Source: Acidobacteriaceae bacterium (GTDB lineage Bacteria; Acidobacteriota; Terriglobia; Terriglobales; Acidobacteriaceae). Taken from it: DNA of 5,169 nt. The stretch lies in assembly GCA_025462785.1 (NCBI GenBank), contig JAOAPG010000425.1, forward strand, positions 1 through 5,169, written 5' to 3'. Positions 4,905 through 5,169 of this stretch are shown here, piece after piece; position 1 is the first letter of the stretch, and each line of letters begins with the position of its first letter. A program made the translations under genes and the position numbers. Below the pieces are notes generated by a model, which saw only the letters and a list, made by a program, of their open reading frames with translations, made no database searches and was not told the DNA's origin.

Positions 4905-5169
4905 GCTTTCCCGATACCAATCCACCGTCCTCCGTAGCCCTTCTTCGAAATTCACCCTTGGCTTGTAGCCGAGATGCTTTTCCGCTCGCGACAAATCCGC
5001 CAGGCTGTGCTTTACATCTCCGGCGCGATCTTCTCAGTGCTTTACATCACCTTTGAAGCCGGTAATCTTCTTCAACATCTTGAACGTTTCATTCAAATCG
5101 ATTCTCTGGCCCGTCGCCACATTGAATACCTTCCCCTCATCTTCTTCGGCTGGCCTCTTGCACGATAGT
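4896..5169 (-). pseudogene. NAD-dependent nucleotide-sugar epimerase (extended SDR, GalE/WbpP-like), C-terminal end with in-frame stop, cut by window edge
   Basis: The minus-strand frame reads as the C-terminus of an extended short-chain dehydrogenase/reductase that epimerises UDP-sugars for envelope polysaccharide. From the right edge: 44 residues including EGKVFNVATGQRIDLNETF and KKITGFKGDVKH, then TGA (complement of 5034-5036), then 45 more in-frame residues beginning EDRAGDVKHSLADLSRAEKH and including LGYKP, FEEGLRRTVDWY and a final ESGL before the stop at 4896-4898. R-A-G-D-V-x-H-S-L-A-D and LGYxP...EGLxxTVxWY are conserved landmarks of this family, so both halves are clearly one gene and the reading frame is kept across the TGA. 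The stop removes the C-terminal part that contributes to the sugar-binding side. It may be a real nonsense mutation (CGA to TGA would suffice) or a sequence error. The Rossmann NAD-binding part lies outside the window. The exact sugar specificity cannot be judged. Confidence 0.85.

Noticed and set aside
4974..5168. Plus-strand frame of 64 codons with some hydrophobic residues
   Set aside because: It is antisense to the epimerase C-terminus, whose family motifs are unmistakable on the minus strand.

Overview
The window looks like a chromosomal segment of a free-living Gram-negative-type bacterium. It most resembles the phylum Acidobacteriota (Koribacter/Terriglobia-like), judging from the style of the proteins: a zinc-ribbon/XRE regulator, a GAF-TM-AMIN-amidase fusion, a degenerate receiver-PilZ protein and a small C-H/CxxC membrane protein. 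That assignment is from memory of family resemblance and was not tested by a search. Base composition is moderate, and nothing looks like a phage, plasmid, transposon, CRISPR array or defence island.

Layout, left to right. (1) 1-299, minus: the N-terminal 99 residues of a zinc-ribbon plus XRE helix-turn-helix regulator, cut by the window edge. (2) 300-479: a divergent intergenic region with a possible minus-strand promoter and a good Shine-Dalgarno site for the next gene. (3) 480-1022, plus: a 180-residue HD-domain phosphohydrolase-like protein. (4) 1052-3445, minus: a 797-residue protein with a cytoplasmic GAF domain, an acidic linker, one transmembrane helix, and periplasmic AMIN and Amidase_3 (N-acetylmuramoyl-L-alanine amidase) domains; it converges on the HD gene. 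(5) 3446-3568: a 123-base divergent gap with no convincing promoter. (6) 3569-4000, plus: a small single-pass membrane protein with a zinc-knuckle-like tail and an uncertain start. (7) 4005-4676, minus: a degenerate receiver plus PilZ protein, converging on gene 6 with a 4-base gap. (8) 4677-4895: an intergenic region with an operator-like palindrome near the PilZ gene and a 14-bp-period repeat element with inverted arms. (9) 4896-5169, minus: the C-terminal end of an extended-SDR nucleotide-sugar epimerase with an in-frame TGA, so probably a pseudogene (or a sequence error), cut by the right edge.

The genes do not form one operon: the five complete or nearly complete genes alternate in strand. 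Loose themes are envelope biology (amidase, sugar-nucleotide epimerase, small membrane protein) and signalling (GAF, receiver/PilZ, HD, XRE), but a joint pathway cannot be claimed. The most notable items are the membrane-spanning amidase with a cytoplasmic sensor domain, the 14-bp repeat element whose last unit supplies the epimerase stop codon, the interrupted epimerase, and the PilZ protein with altered signature residues in both domains. I did not find an obviously new multi-gene system.
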